Positions 21,400 to 32,039 of a stretch of 64,000 nt of DNA are shown here, in pieces. The notes under the pieces are model-generated. The model was not told where the DNA came from, searched no databases, and worked only from the letters and a program-made list of their open reading frames with translations. The DNA is from Oegoconia quadripuncta (Eukaryota > Arthropoda > Insecta > Lepidoptera > Autostichidae), in contig OX438743.1 of assembly GCA_949316235.1 (NCBI GenBank), positions 40,455,242 to 40,519,241 of the forward strand, in the 5' to 3' direction. Position numbers and translations under genes: made by a program. Position 1 is the stretch's first letter. Each line of letters opens with the position of its first letter.

Positions 21400-22450
21400 A
21401 GCTATTTGGATAATAAATTATGTTTGCCGATGACGTAAAATTTTCAAGAATAGTTGAATCAGTGGAAGACTCGGTATTAATTCAAGGGGATCTCAATAGG
21501 TTAATGTTATGGTGTAAAGAAAATCAAATGCATCTGAACTCAGCTAAATGTTTTCATATCAAGTTCTCTAGAAAAATAAATGTAATTGACACAAAATATT
21601 TCATTGATAATACTACAGTTCAAGAAGTCGACACTATAAAGGACCTGGGTGTATGGTTTGATAAAAAGCTCACATTCGTGCCACACACAGAGAGTGTTAT
21701 AAAAAAGGGGTCAAAAATACTGGGGTTTGTTATTAGAAACACAAGGGGATTTCGCAATAGTGGAACGAAAAAATTGCTTTACAACAGTCTAGTCAGAGGT
21801 GCCTTGGAATATTGCAGTGTGGTTTGGCGACCGCATTACGCTACCCATTCCTTGCGCTTGGAACGCATTCAAAAACGCTTTCTTAAGCATCTATCTTTCT
21901 CTGTAGGAAGAGCTAAACAGGATAAATCTTACATGAGTAGGCTGCGATATTTCAGGATGGATTCACTGGAGATGCGTCGAAATCTTATTGATGCCATGTT
22001 TATGTTTAAGTTATTCCAGCACAAAATAGATAGCTCTAGGTTACTCCAATTGTTCCGCTTTCGAATCCCCTCCCGTCTCCCGCGACATGTAGTCACTCCA
22101 TTTAGTGCTCCACTTAGATCAACTGTGCTGGGTTCTAGTTCCCCAATACCAAGACTGAGCCGAATTTTGAATAGTTGCAGCGACATGGTCGACGTGCATT
22201 GCGATAATATAGGTACATTCTACAGATTAGCTTATAAGTGTTTATCAAAACCAGGTTGACTGGTGCATGCCAAAAACATTACATTAATACATACATATTA
22301 TATTTCTTTTTTCCCAACCGTGTAATTAATTACTTAGTGGAAGCAGTGTTTACCTGTAAGTGATTGTTACGTTTAAGTAGTGTTAAGCAATTTGTACTGA
22401 AAATGTATTAGCGTAAACAATCGTTGGTGAACCTAAATAAATAAATAAAA
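21400..22450 (+). pseudogene. Jockey-type LINE, ORF2 from the FADD box to the C-terminus
   Basis: A 279-codon frame begins at FADDVKFSR, the catalytic YADD-type box of the reverse transcriptase. It continues with the palm/thumb regions LMLWCKENQMHLNSAKC, IKDLGVWFDKKLTF and LEYCSVVWRP, then LERIQKRFLKHLSF. These are typical of Jockey-clade LINEs. The frame has no stop until 22257 and is followed by a UTR ending in AAATAAATAAATAAA. The endonuclease and the first half of the reverse transcriptase are missing, so it cannot be active. The undamaged frame suggests a recent insertion. Confidence 0.85.
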
Positions 22451-22459
22451 AAAAAAATA

Positions 22460-23370
22460 ACATAACACTGTGCTCAAATAGTGCCCAAAGGAAAAAATAG
22501 TGCTACTGTAGAATAATAATAATAATAATAAATATTTCGGACATTTACACCAATCGTCTAGTCCCAAACTAAGCAAAGCTTGTGCTATGGATACTGGATA
22601 ACGGATATACATACATAAATATTTATATAAACATCCAAGACTCGGGAATAAATGTTCGTATTCATTATACAAACATTTACCCCTCGCGGGATTCGAACCC
22701 GCAACCGTTGGTTTCGCTGACAGCGTCACTATCCACTACACCAATAGGTCGTCAAGAGTTATAAGTAATAATTGTTAAACTACTGTAGTTTAAGGTTAGA
22801 AATAATCAAAGGAAAAAATAGATCCAATCTAGAAGAGTTAAACTACTGTAGTTTAAGAGTTATAATAAAAGTTCAAAGGAAAAAAGAATTCAACATTTCA
22901 TACAATGTCATAAAACTGTGCACAAATAGTGCCCAATGGAAAAAAATTGTGCCAGCCTGAAAACTACTGTAGTTTAAGAGTTATATGTGCTCAAAGAAAA
23001 AAAATTGTTCCACTCTAGAAGAGTTATAAGTAATAACTCTTAATCTACTGCAGTTTAACTCTTAACCTCAACGGAAAAAACATGTGCCACTAGTTACCAT
23101 GCCTCGAGGCCTGGTAATCGCTGATTCAGCAGCACCAGCAGCGCGCTAAGGGAGCAGCGTCAGCAGTTCACACGACATGCATTCCATTTCATTTCACCCA
23201 GTGACTGTCTTTTCGATTCCTCACTTTTGTACTATCAACTAAGTAATATCTCTTTCTAAATAAATTTAATTCTTTTTAAAAACATATTTTATAATCGCCG
23301 TTACTTAACTCACTGTTTTCAATTGTTCTTCTATTTTTTTCCTTTGGCACTATTTCAGCACAGTTTGGAA
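22460..23370. repeat. Repeat field with AAACTACTGTAGTTT palindromes, inverted ends
   Basis: GTGCTCAAATAGTGCCCAAA near 22473 is matched in inverted form by TTTGGCACTATTTCAGCAC near 23343. Between them the 15-bp palindrome AAACTACTGTAGTTT occurs at about 22784, 22839 and 22961, with a degenerate copy near 23043. AGAGTTATAA and TCAAAGGAAAAAA recur between copies. A SINE (22515-22752) is inserted in this field. Perhaps one non-autonomous element with internal repeats. Confidence 0.5.
22515..22752 (-). mobile_element. SINE family 1, full length
   Basis: On the minus strand: GACCTATTGGTGTAGTGG head, GGTTCGAATCCCGCGAGG B box, the GGATGTTTATATAAATATTT body, and a tail with an ATT repeat at 22517-22532. 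It is nested in the palindrome-bearing repeat field. Confidence 0.9.
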
Positions 23371-23407
23371 ATGGAAAAGAATAATGGAAATTTCGCGTAC
23401 TTTTAAA

Positions 23408-23702
23408 CCGCCTCCGTGGCTCAATGTAAACAACATTGGGTTTACGATTCGGAGGTCGCAGGTTCGATCCCCAGCGGGGTACATGTTTAAGTACTTGGTT
23501 TGGTTGGTGGTAGGGCATTTTAAATGTCCGTCTGGCTAGCTACCACCATCTTATCTAAATCTGCCGCCAAGCAGCAGTGTTAATAGCATTGTTGTGTTCC
23601 GGTTGTCACAGATAAGGTAACCAGTCCCCCAAATGTATTGGGGTTTTAACATCAGGTGTGATTGAGGTCAAGTACGAACCCGTCGTGAATAAAAAAAAAA
23701 AC
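23408..23702 (+). mobile_element. SINE family 2, internally shortened
   Basis: Complete head (GGCTCAATGTAAACAACATT, GGTTCGATCCCC) and body. About 45 bp between TATTGGGGTTT and AACATCAGGTGTGATTG are absent compared with the copy at 19510. Confidence 0.9.
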
Positions 23703-24523
23703 ATTTTAATTTATGACATACTGGCTGTAGAGTAGTGAAAATTTCATTAAAATCGGTATTGTACTGTTCGGTTTAACTAGTTTCTCAAACATGCAGGAAG
23801 TTGTACATTTATCGATATACATCTATAGATATACAAGGGTTGATATCAATGGAGAGAGATCATCAGGATCTGCAGTTAGCATGGGCGTACCGCAGGGTTC
23901 AATACTGGGACCATTCCTATTTTTAGTTTATATCAACGATTTACCTCACCTCGCTAAGGAAAGACACGAGATCGTATTGTTTGCTGATTACACTTCTTTA
24001 ATATTTAAAGTTGACAGATATCAATTAGCATATGACGAAGTGAATAATGCTGTCTCAAAAATAGTCGAATGGTTCACAGTCAATAACTTGCTCCTTAATG
24101 AGAACAAAACGAAATGTCTTAGATTTTCATTACCTAATGTTGAACAGGTTGCCACCAAAATAAGAATTAAACATGAACAGTTGGAACTTGTGGACACAAC
24201 TGTATTCCTTGGTATGACTTTAGATTCTCGGTTACAGTGGGGACCCCATATTAAAAAACTAATGAAAAGACTCAGTTCTGCCGCATATGCTGTTAAGAAA
24301 ATTCGAAATATCTGTGATATTGAAACAGCGCGCTTAGTCTACTTCAGCTACTTTCACAGCTTGATGTCATATGGTATCTTGCTGTGGGGAAACGCTGCTG
24401 ATACAGATAGCATATTTCTCTTACAGAAACGAGCTATTCGTGCAATTTATAAATTAAGGTCAAGAGATACATTAAGACAAATATTTAAAGAAATTAATAT
24501 TTTAACATTTTCGTCACAATATA

Positions 24524-25389
24524 CAGGGCGTCCCAAAGTTATGGGACATGAAGGGGAAGTACCTTAAATATCGTAGATAGTGAATTTTGCTCAAAGAAGA
24601 CTTTATGTTATTTTTAAAAGTTAGTAATTCTGCATTCATAGATTTTCTAAAAATTATTTGCTTCGGCTGGGAATCGAACCGACTCAAATGTGAAAAAAAA
24701 AACACCCTACTTTTATGATGCCAATCGAAAGAATAGCTAAAAAATAATAACTCTGCCTAAGTAACATAGTATTTTAAAAGAAAGGAACAACGTGAAATTA
24801 ATCATTTTAATCAAATAAAAAACATACATGAAACTGCCGTAGTCAATTAAGTAGGTATTTTTTTGTAAATTAATTAATTAAATGCTCAAAATGTGATCCC
24901 TCTTGTCTTACGCAAATCGCCAATCTTTTAATGAGCCCGCTGCCTGTTGATTTTCTAATCATTTTATGGTGAACACTCGATGTGATATGGCACAATTCTG
25001 TTTGCAACTCGCCTACGTTCTCGTATCGCTTTTTGTATAGCATATCTTTCACGTATCCCCAAAAGAAGAAATCACTTTAGCAATAAATAACTTTCTTGAA
25101 ATTTGACTCAATCATTTTATGTTGTTCCTTTCTTTTAAAATACTATGTTACTTAGGCAGAGTTATTATTTTTTAGCTATTCTTTCGATTGGCATCATAAA
25201 AGTAGGGTGTTTTTTTTTTTCACATTTAAGTCGGTTCGATTCCCAGCCGAAGCAAGTAATTTTTAGAAAATCTATGAATGCAGAATTACTAACTTTTAAA
25301 AATAACATAAAGTCTTCTTTGAGCAAAATTCACTATCTACAATATTTAAGGTACTTCCCCTTCATGTCCCATAACTTTGGGACGCCCTG
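24524..25389 (-). mobile_element. Internally deleted Tc1/mariner-like element, about 275-bp TIRs
   Basis: The ends are CAGGGCGTCCCAAAGTTATG and its exact complement. The inverted arms run about 24524-24800 and 25113-25389 with very few mismatches. TA flanks both sides (24522-24523, 25390-25391). The LINE coding frame across the site shows that exactly 2 bp were duplicated, as expected for this superfamily. Each arm contains GGTTCGATTCC, a perfect Pol III B-box match. Between the arms only the last part of a transposase remains. Confidence 0.85.
24870..25070 (-). pseudogene. Transposase C-terminal remnant
   Basis: The minus strand reads DFFFWGYVKDMLYKKRYENV, then ELQTELCHI and ending ICVRQEGSHFEHLIN. 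The DFF.WGYVKD motif follows the third catalytic acid (Asp) in many insect mariner-related transposases, and GGHFEHL-type endings are typical of the same proteins (recalled, not searched). A stop codon two codons upstream of DFFFWG marks the internal deletion point. The DNA-binding domain and the first two catalytic residues are absent, so the element can only move in trans. Confidence 0.7.
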
Positions 25390-26242
25390 TATATATGAAA
25401 ATCTTGTATATGTTAAGAGAAATATATATTCATTCGAGAAACATTGTGACCGACATAATGTCAATACAAGGAGCAAACATCAATTAGCTGTACCTTTTAG
25501 TAGACTTAGTAAAGTTAATAAGTCATTCAGAGGTCAATGTGTGCGCTTCTACAACAAGGTTCCCATGGATATACGGAATCTTCCGCTTAATAAATTTAAA
25601 CTTATTATAAAACAAAAATTATGTAAAAAGGGATATTACAAAATTTCAGACTATATTAATGAAAGTAATCCATGGGATTAAACGGCTCCTCTACTCGATA
25701 TATAAAATTGTTGTAACCTTTCTTGATTGTACATGATTTATTGAAAAGAGACAAACCCTCTGAGTTTCTCGCTAGCTCTTCTCAGTAGTGGTCGCGTTCC
25801 GAGCTAGTGGTAGTTTAAAAAACAAATGACGTTCATAAGTGCATATTGTATTGCCTACATGAATAAATGATTTTCATTTCATTTCATTTTCATTTCATAT
25901 TTGGTGGGACGATTTTTTTGATGGCCAGTGTATTGTTTATACTGCAACTACTGTTAGAGTACAATAAAGAATATATTGTATTAATAGTCTATTGAAGTAT
26001 TCGTGTAACAGATTCTCACACCAGACAGTTCGTGGGCAGTAATTGTACAGCGCCGGCAGCCGAAGTCGGCTACTTTGTAATTACTTGGGTATTATTACTA
26101 ACACCACATTAGCATATAGGAAGCCGTCAATTTATCAAGCACTCATTTTTAATAGCGACAGTGAAATTATTTGACGAGTCAATTATGGAGAATACTGTAT
26201 TAACATTTCATTTGCTTGAAGTTTTTATTATCAATAGAGTAA

Positions 26243-26380
26243 GGCCTGTATTTCAGAAAGTTCTTCAAGCGTAGATCTGCGCTTGAGCATAGTTAGAAAG
26301 AGATGCCGCTATACAAGATAAGTAAAGCTGTCCCTTTTTAACTGTACTCAAGCGGAGATCTCTGCTTGAGTAACATTCTG
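26243..26380. mobile_element. CTCAAGCG-palindrome MITE, copy truncated at right
   Basis: It starts GGCCTGTATTTCAGAAAGTT after TAA. It contains the near-palindromes TTCAAGCGTAGATCTGCGCT and CTCAAGCGGAGATCTCTGCT, and breaks off at TAACATTCTG, before the terminal GAAATACGGGCC seen in the copy at 49582. Confidence 0.6.
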
Positions 26381-26395
26381 TAAAATTTTGCAGAT

Positions 26396-26720
26396 GTCCC
26401 GCTGTTGGCGCCAGTGCCTTATCTTGAATGCCGCCGAGTTTGCCCAAATTGGAACGCAGCTTTGATGTGATCTTTTTTGGCAGCGAGCGGCGCTGGGTCA
26501 CCGCGCACGTCAACATTTCAAAATATTGTGATTTCAATTCTCAAGCAAGGAAAAGCATCAACGTTTTATCTGGTTCTTCAGGCCTGCAGATCCTTACATG
26601 CAGAATTGCAAATAGGAATTATCTTCCGGAGCTGGAAGCTCTCTGCTGAGATTCCAGTGCTCAAGGCGATTAGGTGGCAGGGGTTCGTCCAAGGAGGAAC
26701 GGCAAGGTGAGAGCTTCTTG
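26396..26720. other. GC-richer segment, unassigned
   Basis: The segment is preceded by AAAATTTTGCAG and ends near GGCAAG/GTGAGAG, so it resembles an exon with acceptor and donor sites. However, no frame stays open across it, so a coding exon is not supported. It could be non-coding or unrelated. Confidence 0.2.
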
Positions 26721-26732
26721 TCACTGGGTTGA

Positions 26733-26895
26733 CCTGTTGCTAGTGGCTAGAAATTCTGACCTCTATACCAAAAGGTCGCGGGTTCGAATCCCTAGGGGCA
26801 TATGTTTGTATGATGAATACGGACATGTGTGTGTGAATGTACATATATGTATATGCTGTGTGTATGTCTAAGGATATTTGTTTTATTTATTTATT
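26733..26895 (+). mobile_element. SINE family 3
   Basis: TATACCAAAAGGTCGCGGGT, B box GGTTCGAATCCC and GGGGCATATGTTTGTATGAT, then a GT-rich, diverged body to AAGGATATTTGTTTTATTTA. Better copies lie at 54110, 57435 and 62045. Confidence 0.7.
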
Positions 26896-26944
26896 ATTAT
26901 ATTATATGATGATGAATATTCTAATGGTGACCCTGCCTTAGACA

Positions 26945-27370
26945 CCAACGATACGACACGAGATATGAAAATAAGTTTGCTATTCACGTCAGTCATTTAC
27001 ACACCATTAAGTCATTTAAGAGGCAATGTATACCTATGCTTTTATAATAAGGTTCCAGTAGACATTCAAAATTAAATATGAAAAAACTATTTGCCTTTAA
27101 ATACATTCAAAAGTATCATAAAATGGAAACTAATTACAAAAGGCTATTATAAAATTGCTCACTATTTGAATGAAAACGATCTCTCGGCAATATTCAGTCT
27201 TACAATATATATTTTCCTTTGTTGGTGCGTATCGCAAATTGTAACCCAAAATCTAATTAGAAAGAGATACCGTTGGATTTCTTACTTGTTCTCCTTTCGG
27301 GAGTCAGCTTTGTGAATGAGCAGTAAGTCCAATACTAAGATAAAATATGTAACGGTCTCAAGTGATACTG
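26945..27370 (+). pseudogene. Decayed LINE C-terminus and 3' UTR
   Basis: Pieces in shifted frames: YTPLSHLRGNVYLCFYNKVP, VDIQN, a stop, then LPLNTFKSIIKWKLITKGYY and KIAHYLNE. The UTR words TTACTTGTTCTCCTTTCGGG and AAGTGATACTGTC match the 6255 subfamily. One insertion (about 20 bp) after VDIQN and further point changes break the frame. Confidence 0.7.
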
Positions 27371-27632
27371 TCTTTTAACTGTTGATACGATATTGGAGGA
27401 ACAACTTCGCAAGTATGAGTAAATTTGAAGCGAGCCCACAGTTTGATGAATTCCATGAAACTGCTCATAAAATACTTATTGGCATGAAGTTGCAATTCAC
27501 TTTCGTTTGCAAAATTTCTCTTCTTGCCGCTGTATTGAGGACACCGGCTCAATAAAAATGCTTTATAAACTTATCAATAGGTATTCATATCTAACTTAAT
27601 TACTTAGTCGAGAAAATTAATTTTGGGCCGAA

Positions 27633-27908
27633 CCTTCTCCGTGACCTAACCTCACTTCAAAATGTTTGCAATGAACAAAATTTTATGAATAAAATGTAAG
27701 CTTGTTCACTTTTAATTACTCGACTGTAGCTACAATCAGGTTCATAAGTGCGTAGCCAGTCTCAGCTACCTTCTCCGTGACTTCTAATTCACTTCAAAAT
27801 TTTTGCAAAGAACAAAATTTTATGAATAATTAAATGTAACCTTGTTCACTTTCAATTACTCGACTTTAGCTACAATTAGGTTCATAAGTGCGAAGCCAGT
27901 CTCAGCTC
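27633..27908. repeat. Two-copy tandem repeat, 136-bp unit
   Basis: CCTTCTCCGTGACCTAACCT starts unit 1 at 27633, and the equivalent CCTTCTCCGTGACTTCTAAT starts unit 2 at 27769. Both contain CACTTCAAAAT, AACAAAATTTTATGAATAA, CTTGTTCACTT and AGCCAGTCTCAGCT. No coding content. Confidence 0.85.
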
Positions 27909-28061
27909 AAACATTTAATTTTCATCGAATGCTTTGGTATTTAAAGCTATATAATATCTAAGTCGTTAAAAGCAATGATTTCAAAATAATTTGGTCGCTC
28001 ATCAACCGATGTCGGTGCTACGCTTATTGAGGATATCTTTGAAGCCTGAGAAGATTCACAG

Positions 28062-28700
28062 GATACGATAGGCTATTTCTGTGACCTGTCAAAGGCTTTT
28101 GATTGCGTACATCATGAGGGTCTGGACACGCCATTATGGTATTGCAGTCCGTGCCCTCGACCTGTTAGAAGCGTACTTGTATAATCAAGTTCAGAGGGTG
28201 GATGTGAATGGTAAGAGGTCGTCAGGGTCTCCAGTTTGCACAGGTGTTGTTCAACAGGGCTCAATTCTCGGGCCGTTTCTGTTTGTTGTTTGTATTAATG
28301 ATTTAACGAATTGTATAACCATACGATAATAATGTTCGCTGATGACACCTTTTGCTAAAATACTACTTTATTCCTAGGCATTACGTTGGCTGAAGGACTG
28401 CAGTGGGGTCCACATATAGATAGTTGGCTATGCGTCTCAGTTCTGCAGTGTTTGCTATTAATAAAATACCTACGATATTTCACGGATGTGGATACCGCGA
28501 TGCTTGTTTATGTCACAATGACTTCGCATCCTGTTGTGGGGAAATGTCGCAAACATAAATTGTATTTTTGTTCTGCAGAATACAAATTGGGCCCCAGAGT
28601 AGGAATAAATTTAAGGAAGACAATATATTAACATTAGCATCGCAAAATGTTTACAAACTTAAAGTGTGTAAGACAAAATCTAGAATATAAGAATCAAGCT
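28062..28700 (+). pseudogene. Decayed LINE reverse transcriptase
   Basis: Fragments in order: CDLSKAFDCVHH (RT block with the first catalytic Asp), LLEAYLYNQVQRVDVNGKRS, then QQGSILGPFLFVVCINDL, FADDT (near 28334), LGITLAEGLQWGPHID and YKLGPRVGINLRK. The order matches the 23800 copy, with internal deletions between FADDT and LGIT and several frameshifts. It keeps FADD, unlike the 23800 copy. Confidence 0.75.
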
Positions 28701-28733
28701 CTAATCTTAACCCCTTAACCTTAACTGAGCTTT

Positions 28734-29070
28734 AACCGCCTCCGTGGCTCAATGTAAACAACATTGGATTTACGTTTCGGAGGTCCCGGGTTCGCTCCCC
28801 AGCGGGGTACGTATTTAGTACCTACTCGGTTTGGTTGGTGGTAGGGCATATTAAATGTCCGCCTGGCTAGTTACCACCATCTTATCTAAATCTGCCGCCA
28901 AACAGCAATGTTAATAACATTGTTGTGTTCCGGTTGTCAGAGATAAGATAGCCAGTCCCCCAAATAAGATGGGGTTTCCGGGTCTTTACGCTACCACCTT
29001 CGGCCTTATCTTCACTTAACATCAGGTGTGATTGAGATCAAGTGCTAACCCGTTGTGGATAAAAAAAAGC
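28734..29070 (+). mobile_element. SINE family 2, full length
   Basis: Head CCGTGGCTCAATGTAAAC. The B box is changed to GGTTCGCTCCCC. Full body and poly-A tail to AAAAAAAGC. Confidence 0.9.
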
Positions 29071-29542
29071 TACCATTGGCCATGTAAAATATCCCTGGAG
29101 TAACTATGACGCCGACTGTACTTGAAGCTAATAAAGATGTTATTAACCCCGCCCTAATTTTTTTCCTTTATGGATACGTATATTTAAATACCCTATACCC
29201 AGCTGTTTAATCTGTGCGATTAAAGCTGTATTAGGGTTTTAAGTAATTAAACATAATGACAAATCCATAATAAGATATCGTAGGCCTTGGGCTGTCCTCT
29301 TACGTCGTGGCATGCCGGCGTTACCTTAATAATGTCGGCCATTTGCATTTTGGCGGTGCAATATGACGAATTTGGTACGCGCAGCCTTTCCACTTGGCAT
29401 GTTGTGATCAGTGGAACTAAACCATGAACTTGATTGAACGTAAAGGCGGATGATACGTGATGGTGAGAATTTCAATTTCTGATGGAAGATTAGCGAGTTC
29501 CGAGTAATACTAGGGCTGACGGCTTTTCCTTTCTGGAATTGA
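29071..29542. other. No recognisable feature
   Basis: No gene signal or matched repeat. Confidence 0.5.
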
Positions 29543-29750
29543 CAGAGCTCTTTTCATGTGCTTCCCATAATCATTTCTTAGATTCGCTGAAACTTTTATA
29601 AAGCGGTTACTTTTAAAAATCAACGCTGCCTATACTTAACTTAATGTTATCCGACAATACACACAAAGTTTAGCAAAATTTGGATTTGCCGTTCCCAAAA
29701 AAAAATCAAATTCATACAAAACACCAATTTCATAGGTAAGGACCTAATAT
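29543..29750 (+). repeat. Dispersed repeat, copy 1 of an inverted pair
   Basis: AGAGCTCTTTTCATGTG, CCCATAATCATTTCTTAGAT, CAACGCTGCCTATACTTAAC and CAATTTCATAGGTAAGGACC also occur, inverted, at 38872-39103. The terminal words recur near 50450. The family is not identified. Confidence 0.7.
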
Positions 29751-30359
29751 TGACGTTTTTTAGTGGAAAGTCTCTTAGTCGCCTTTTACGACAACTACGA
29801 GAAGACACGGTTCTATTCTTTTTCGTGACGTAACCATACATCATGACTACGGAAAAAAAACCTTTTGAAGATATTTTTCCTAATAAACTCAGCTTCTCGC
29901 TTCCAACAAGATCTATAACTTTCACGCAATCAATCTAAAATAAATAAGTAAAGTACACGTATATCTACCTAAATTACTCTACTTAAGTACTTATCTTTCT
30001 CTGAGGACATACCTACGTCCGTGTAAGGAAAGTAGTTCCGTCTCCTTTCGCGGCGGGTTTACTCTCGACGGAATGCAGTCTGAGTGCGCACGCGCAGCTT
30101 TGGCGGGCTGTGCCAATAGTAAAATTTATATATCAATCTTGACCATATTGTATGAGAACCTCATACATGAGAATCTCATACAATATCTCATAATGAGATA
30201 TTACCAAAGTTGAGCGTATTGTTGTTAGCAAAACATATTATACCCAACTTTATCGTCCACGCCATGATTCAATTGAGATTATTTACGCGATTTAGGATAT
30301 TTTCAACGATAAAAAATTATCGAGAATTCAGAGAAGAAAAACGTTTTAAGTTAGTAAGT

Positions 30360-30765
30360 TTGTAACGTGACGGTATTGCGTCTCGTCAGTGATTTTAGTT
30401 AGTAATCTTTTTGTTCTTTTTCCTTTTCGTTTCTTTATATTTAAATTCAAATTCCTATTTCGAACACAATAAACACTACAAAACACTCACGTTATAAAAC
30501 AATACCTTTACGAATGATAATGAATTTTATGATCTCTGAATGATGATTACTCAGCGGAAATATAATAGAATTTAGGTTACAATATAGTAAGTTTGACAGA
30601 TACGTCCGAGCTTTTGGACTGTTGAAAATATAATGTCGTTGTTTTGTTCGGCCGTCTGAGTTCGAAATAGGAATTTGAATTTAAATATAAAGAAACGAAA
30701 AGGAAAAAGAACAAAAAGATTACTAACTAAAATCACCAACGAGACGCAATACCGTCACGTTACAA
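30360..30765. mobile_element. Foldback element with about 110-bp near-perfect arms
   Basis: The arms 30360-30468 and 30657-30765 are inverted copies (TTGTAACGTGACGGTATTGC at the left end, its complement at the right). They differ at only a few positions, such as GTCAGTG versus GTTGGTG. The loop is about 190 bp. The high identity suggests recent mobility or arm-to-arm conversion. No flanking duplication is clear. Confidence 0.75.
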
Positions 30766-30849
30766 TACTCGGCCTGCTCTGGAAGAAGAAATCCTGAGAA
30801 ATCAAGATGATTTCTCAGGGTTTCTGATACAAGTTAGTTTAAGTTAGTT

Positions 30850-32034
30850 GGTAAGTGAAATAGAAGTTATTGGCATAGGTTGTTTAATTATTTTTTTTGC
30901 GAATCATCATTGACGCTCCCTCTGGGTCGGAGATTGATATGCGAAATTTATTTGAAACCCATATTTTCTCGCAAGATTATTTTATTTATTTAATTTAATG
31001 ATTAAATAGTTTTATTCTAAAAAAAAATATTGATATATGTCAATTTAGAAATTCAATTAAAATAACGTAATTAACATATATAATGTCAAATAATTAGAGT
31101 TAATTAACAAAATTATTCATAAAAACCAAGTATGTCAAAATAATTTAATAAAATAAGTGTCCGAAATATTTATTTATTTATTATAATTATTGAAATTTAA
31201 TGATGTGATTATGTGGAATAGGCTATAAACGCGACCGTCAATCAATGAATCAATCAATTTATTTGTGAAACACAGGATTTACAATAGTAGATGTTTAAAT
31301 TAAGCATTTGAGCGCCGTGTTCAGCCGATAGGCATACGAATATAAAAATAACGTGCAAAAAATATACACGGAACATTAAAATCAGATAATTATTTACATA
31401 CAAAATAGTCAAATTCCTTAAATTAACTTATTTTTATAATAAAAAAAATATACAAATGTCACACAGGAAACCTTGAAATTGGTGTCGATTCGGATATACA
31501 ACGAACTAACTAAATTTAAATTATATGTATCCTTTTCTAACCACTAATACATGAAAAGGACGACATATAATTAAGTCCTGTCAAATTAAGTAAAATGATC
31601 AAAACAAGCACTTCTTTATCAATATTAGGTGTACACCTAGCGATGTCACGATTAAAATACTATAGAGCGACTTGTTTTGACAGCTCTTAACTTAATTTGA
31701 CAGGCCTTAATTTATAGTCGTCCCTTTCATGTTAATAGTGTTAGAAAAAGATGTATCTGCTTTAAATTTAGTTAGTTCGTTGTACATCCGAATCGACACC
31801 ATTGTCAAATTATTTAATTTTAAATGTAATATTCATTGTGTATTTATTTAATATAATTTAAAGATACACATTTTTTATTATTATATAATTTCTCAAGTCA
31901 AATGACACAACGATTTATTCGATGATAGTTTTGAAAAAAAAAAAAAAAAAATTAAACCACCTATGCCAATACCTTCTGTTTCACTTACCTAATATGCCCT
32001 ATTTTTTTTCTTACGGTAAAAAAACTCATCCGGT
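30850..32034. mobile_element. Inverted-repeat element, GGTAAGTGAAATAG ends, with nested MITE
   Basis: Same family as 13294-13643: left end GGTAAGTGAAATAGAAG, right end CTTCTGTTTCACTTACC followed by CCCTATTTTTTTTCTTACGG and CTCATCCGGT. Alignment by eye places extra DNA between ACGCGACCGTCAATCAA (about 31245) and GTCAAATGACACAACG (about 31897). This extra DNA includes the 320-bp MITE at 31481. Confidence 0.6.
31481..31800. mobile_element. 320-bp MITE with about 115-bp TIRs, ATT flanks
   Basis: The termini are GGTGTCGATTCGGATATACA and its complement, and the complementarity continues through AACGAACTAACTAAATTTAA and TAATTAAG. Both flanks are ATT, which may be a 3-bp target duplication. No coding capacity. 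Confidence 0.7.
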
Positions 32035-32039
32035 TTAAG

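Larger units (their letters stand above)
23800..25890 (+). pseudogene. LINE ORF2 (reverse transcriptase to 3' end), split by a transposon
   Basis: The left part (to 24523) encodes YTRVDINGERSSGSAVSMGV, PQGSILGPFLFLVYINDL, FAD in place of FADD (FADYTS), LLNENKTKCLRFSLP, LGMTLDSRLQWGPHIKK and LLWGNAADTDSIFLLQKRA. The right part (from 25390) continues YENLVYVKRNIYSFEKH, RFYNKVPMDIRNLPLNKF and GYYKISDYINE, then a 3' UTR with AATAAATGATTTTC. The second catalytic Asp of the RT box is Tyr, so the copy was dead or died after insertion. The 866-bp element at 24524-25389 sits exactly between SQY and YEN. Joining the flanks minus one TA restores the reading frame. Confidence 0.85.

Noticed and set aside
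22433..22729. 98-codon frame beginning MTLSAKPTVAGSNPARG, and the equivalents at 14137 and 57465
   Set aside because: Translation of SINE heads (B-box region). The similarity between them is due to the SINE, not to a protein.
25145..25681. 178-codon plus-strand frame starting in the Tc1/mariner-like arm and running into the LINE
   Set aside because: It is a fusion of the transposon arm with the LINE C-terminus created by the insertion. The LINE part is real, the first 80 codons are not.
26396..26705. Exon with acceptor AAAATTTTGCAG and donor GTGAGA
   Set aside because: All three frames contain stops inside the segment, and the acceptor follows a truncated MITE. Kept only as an unassigned GC-richer segment.
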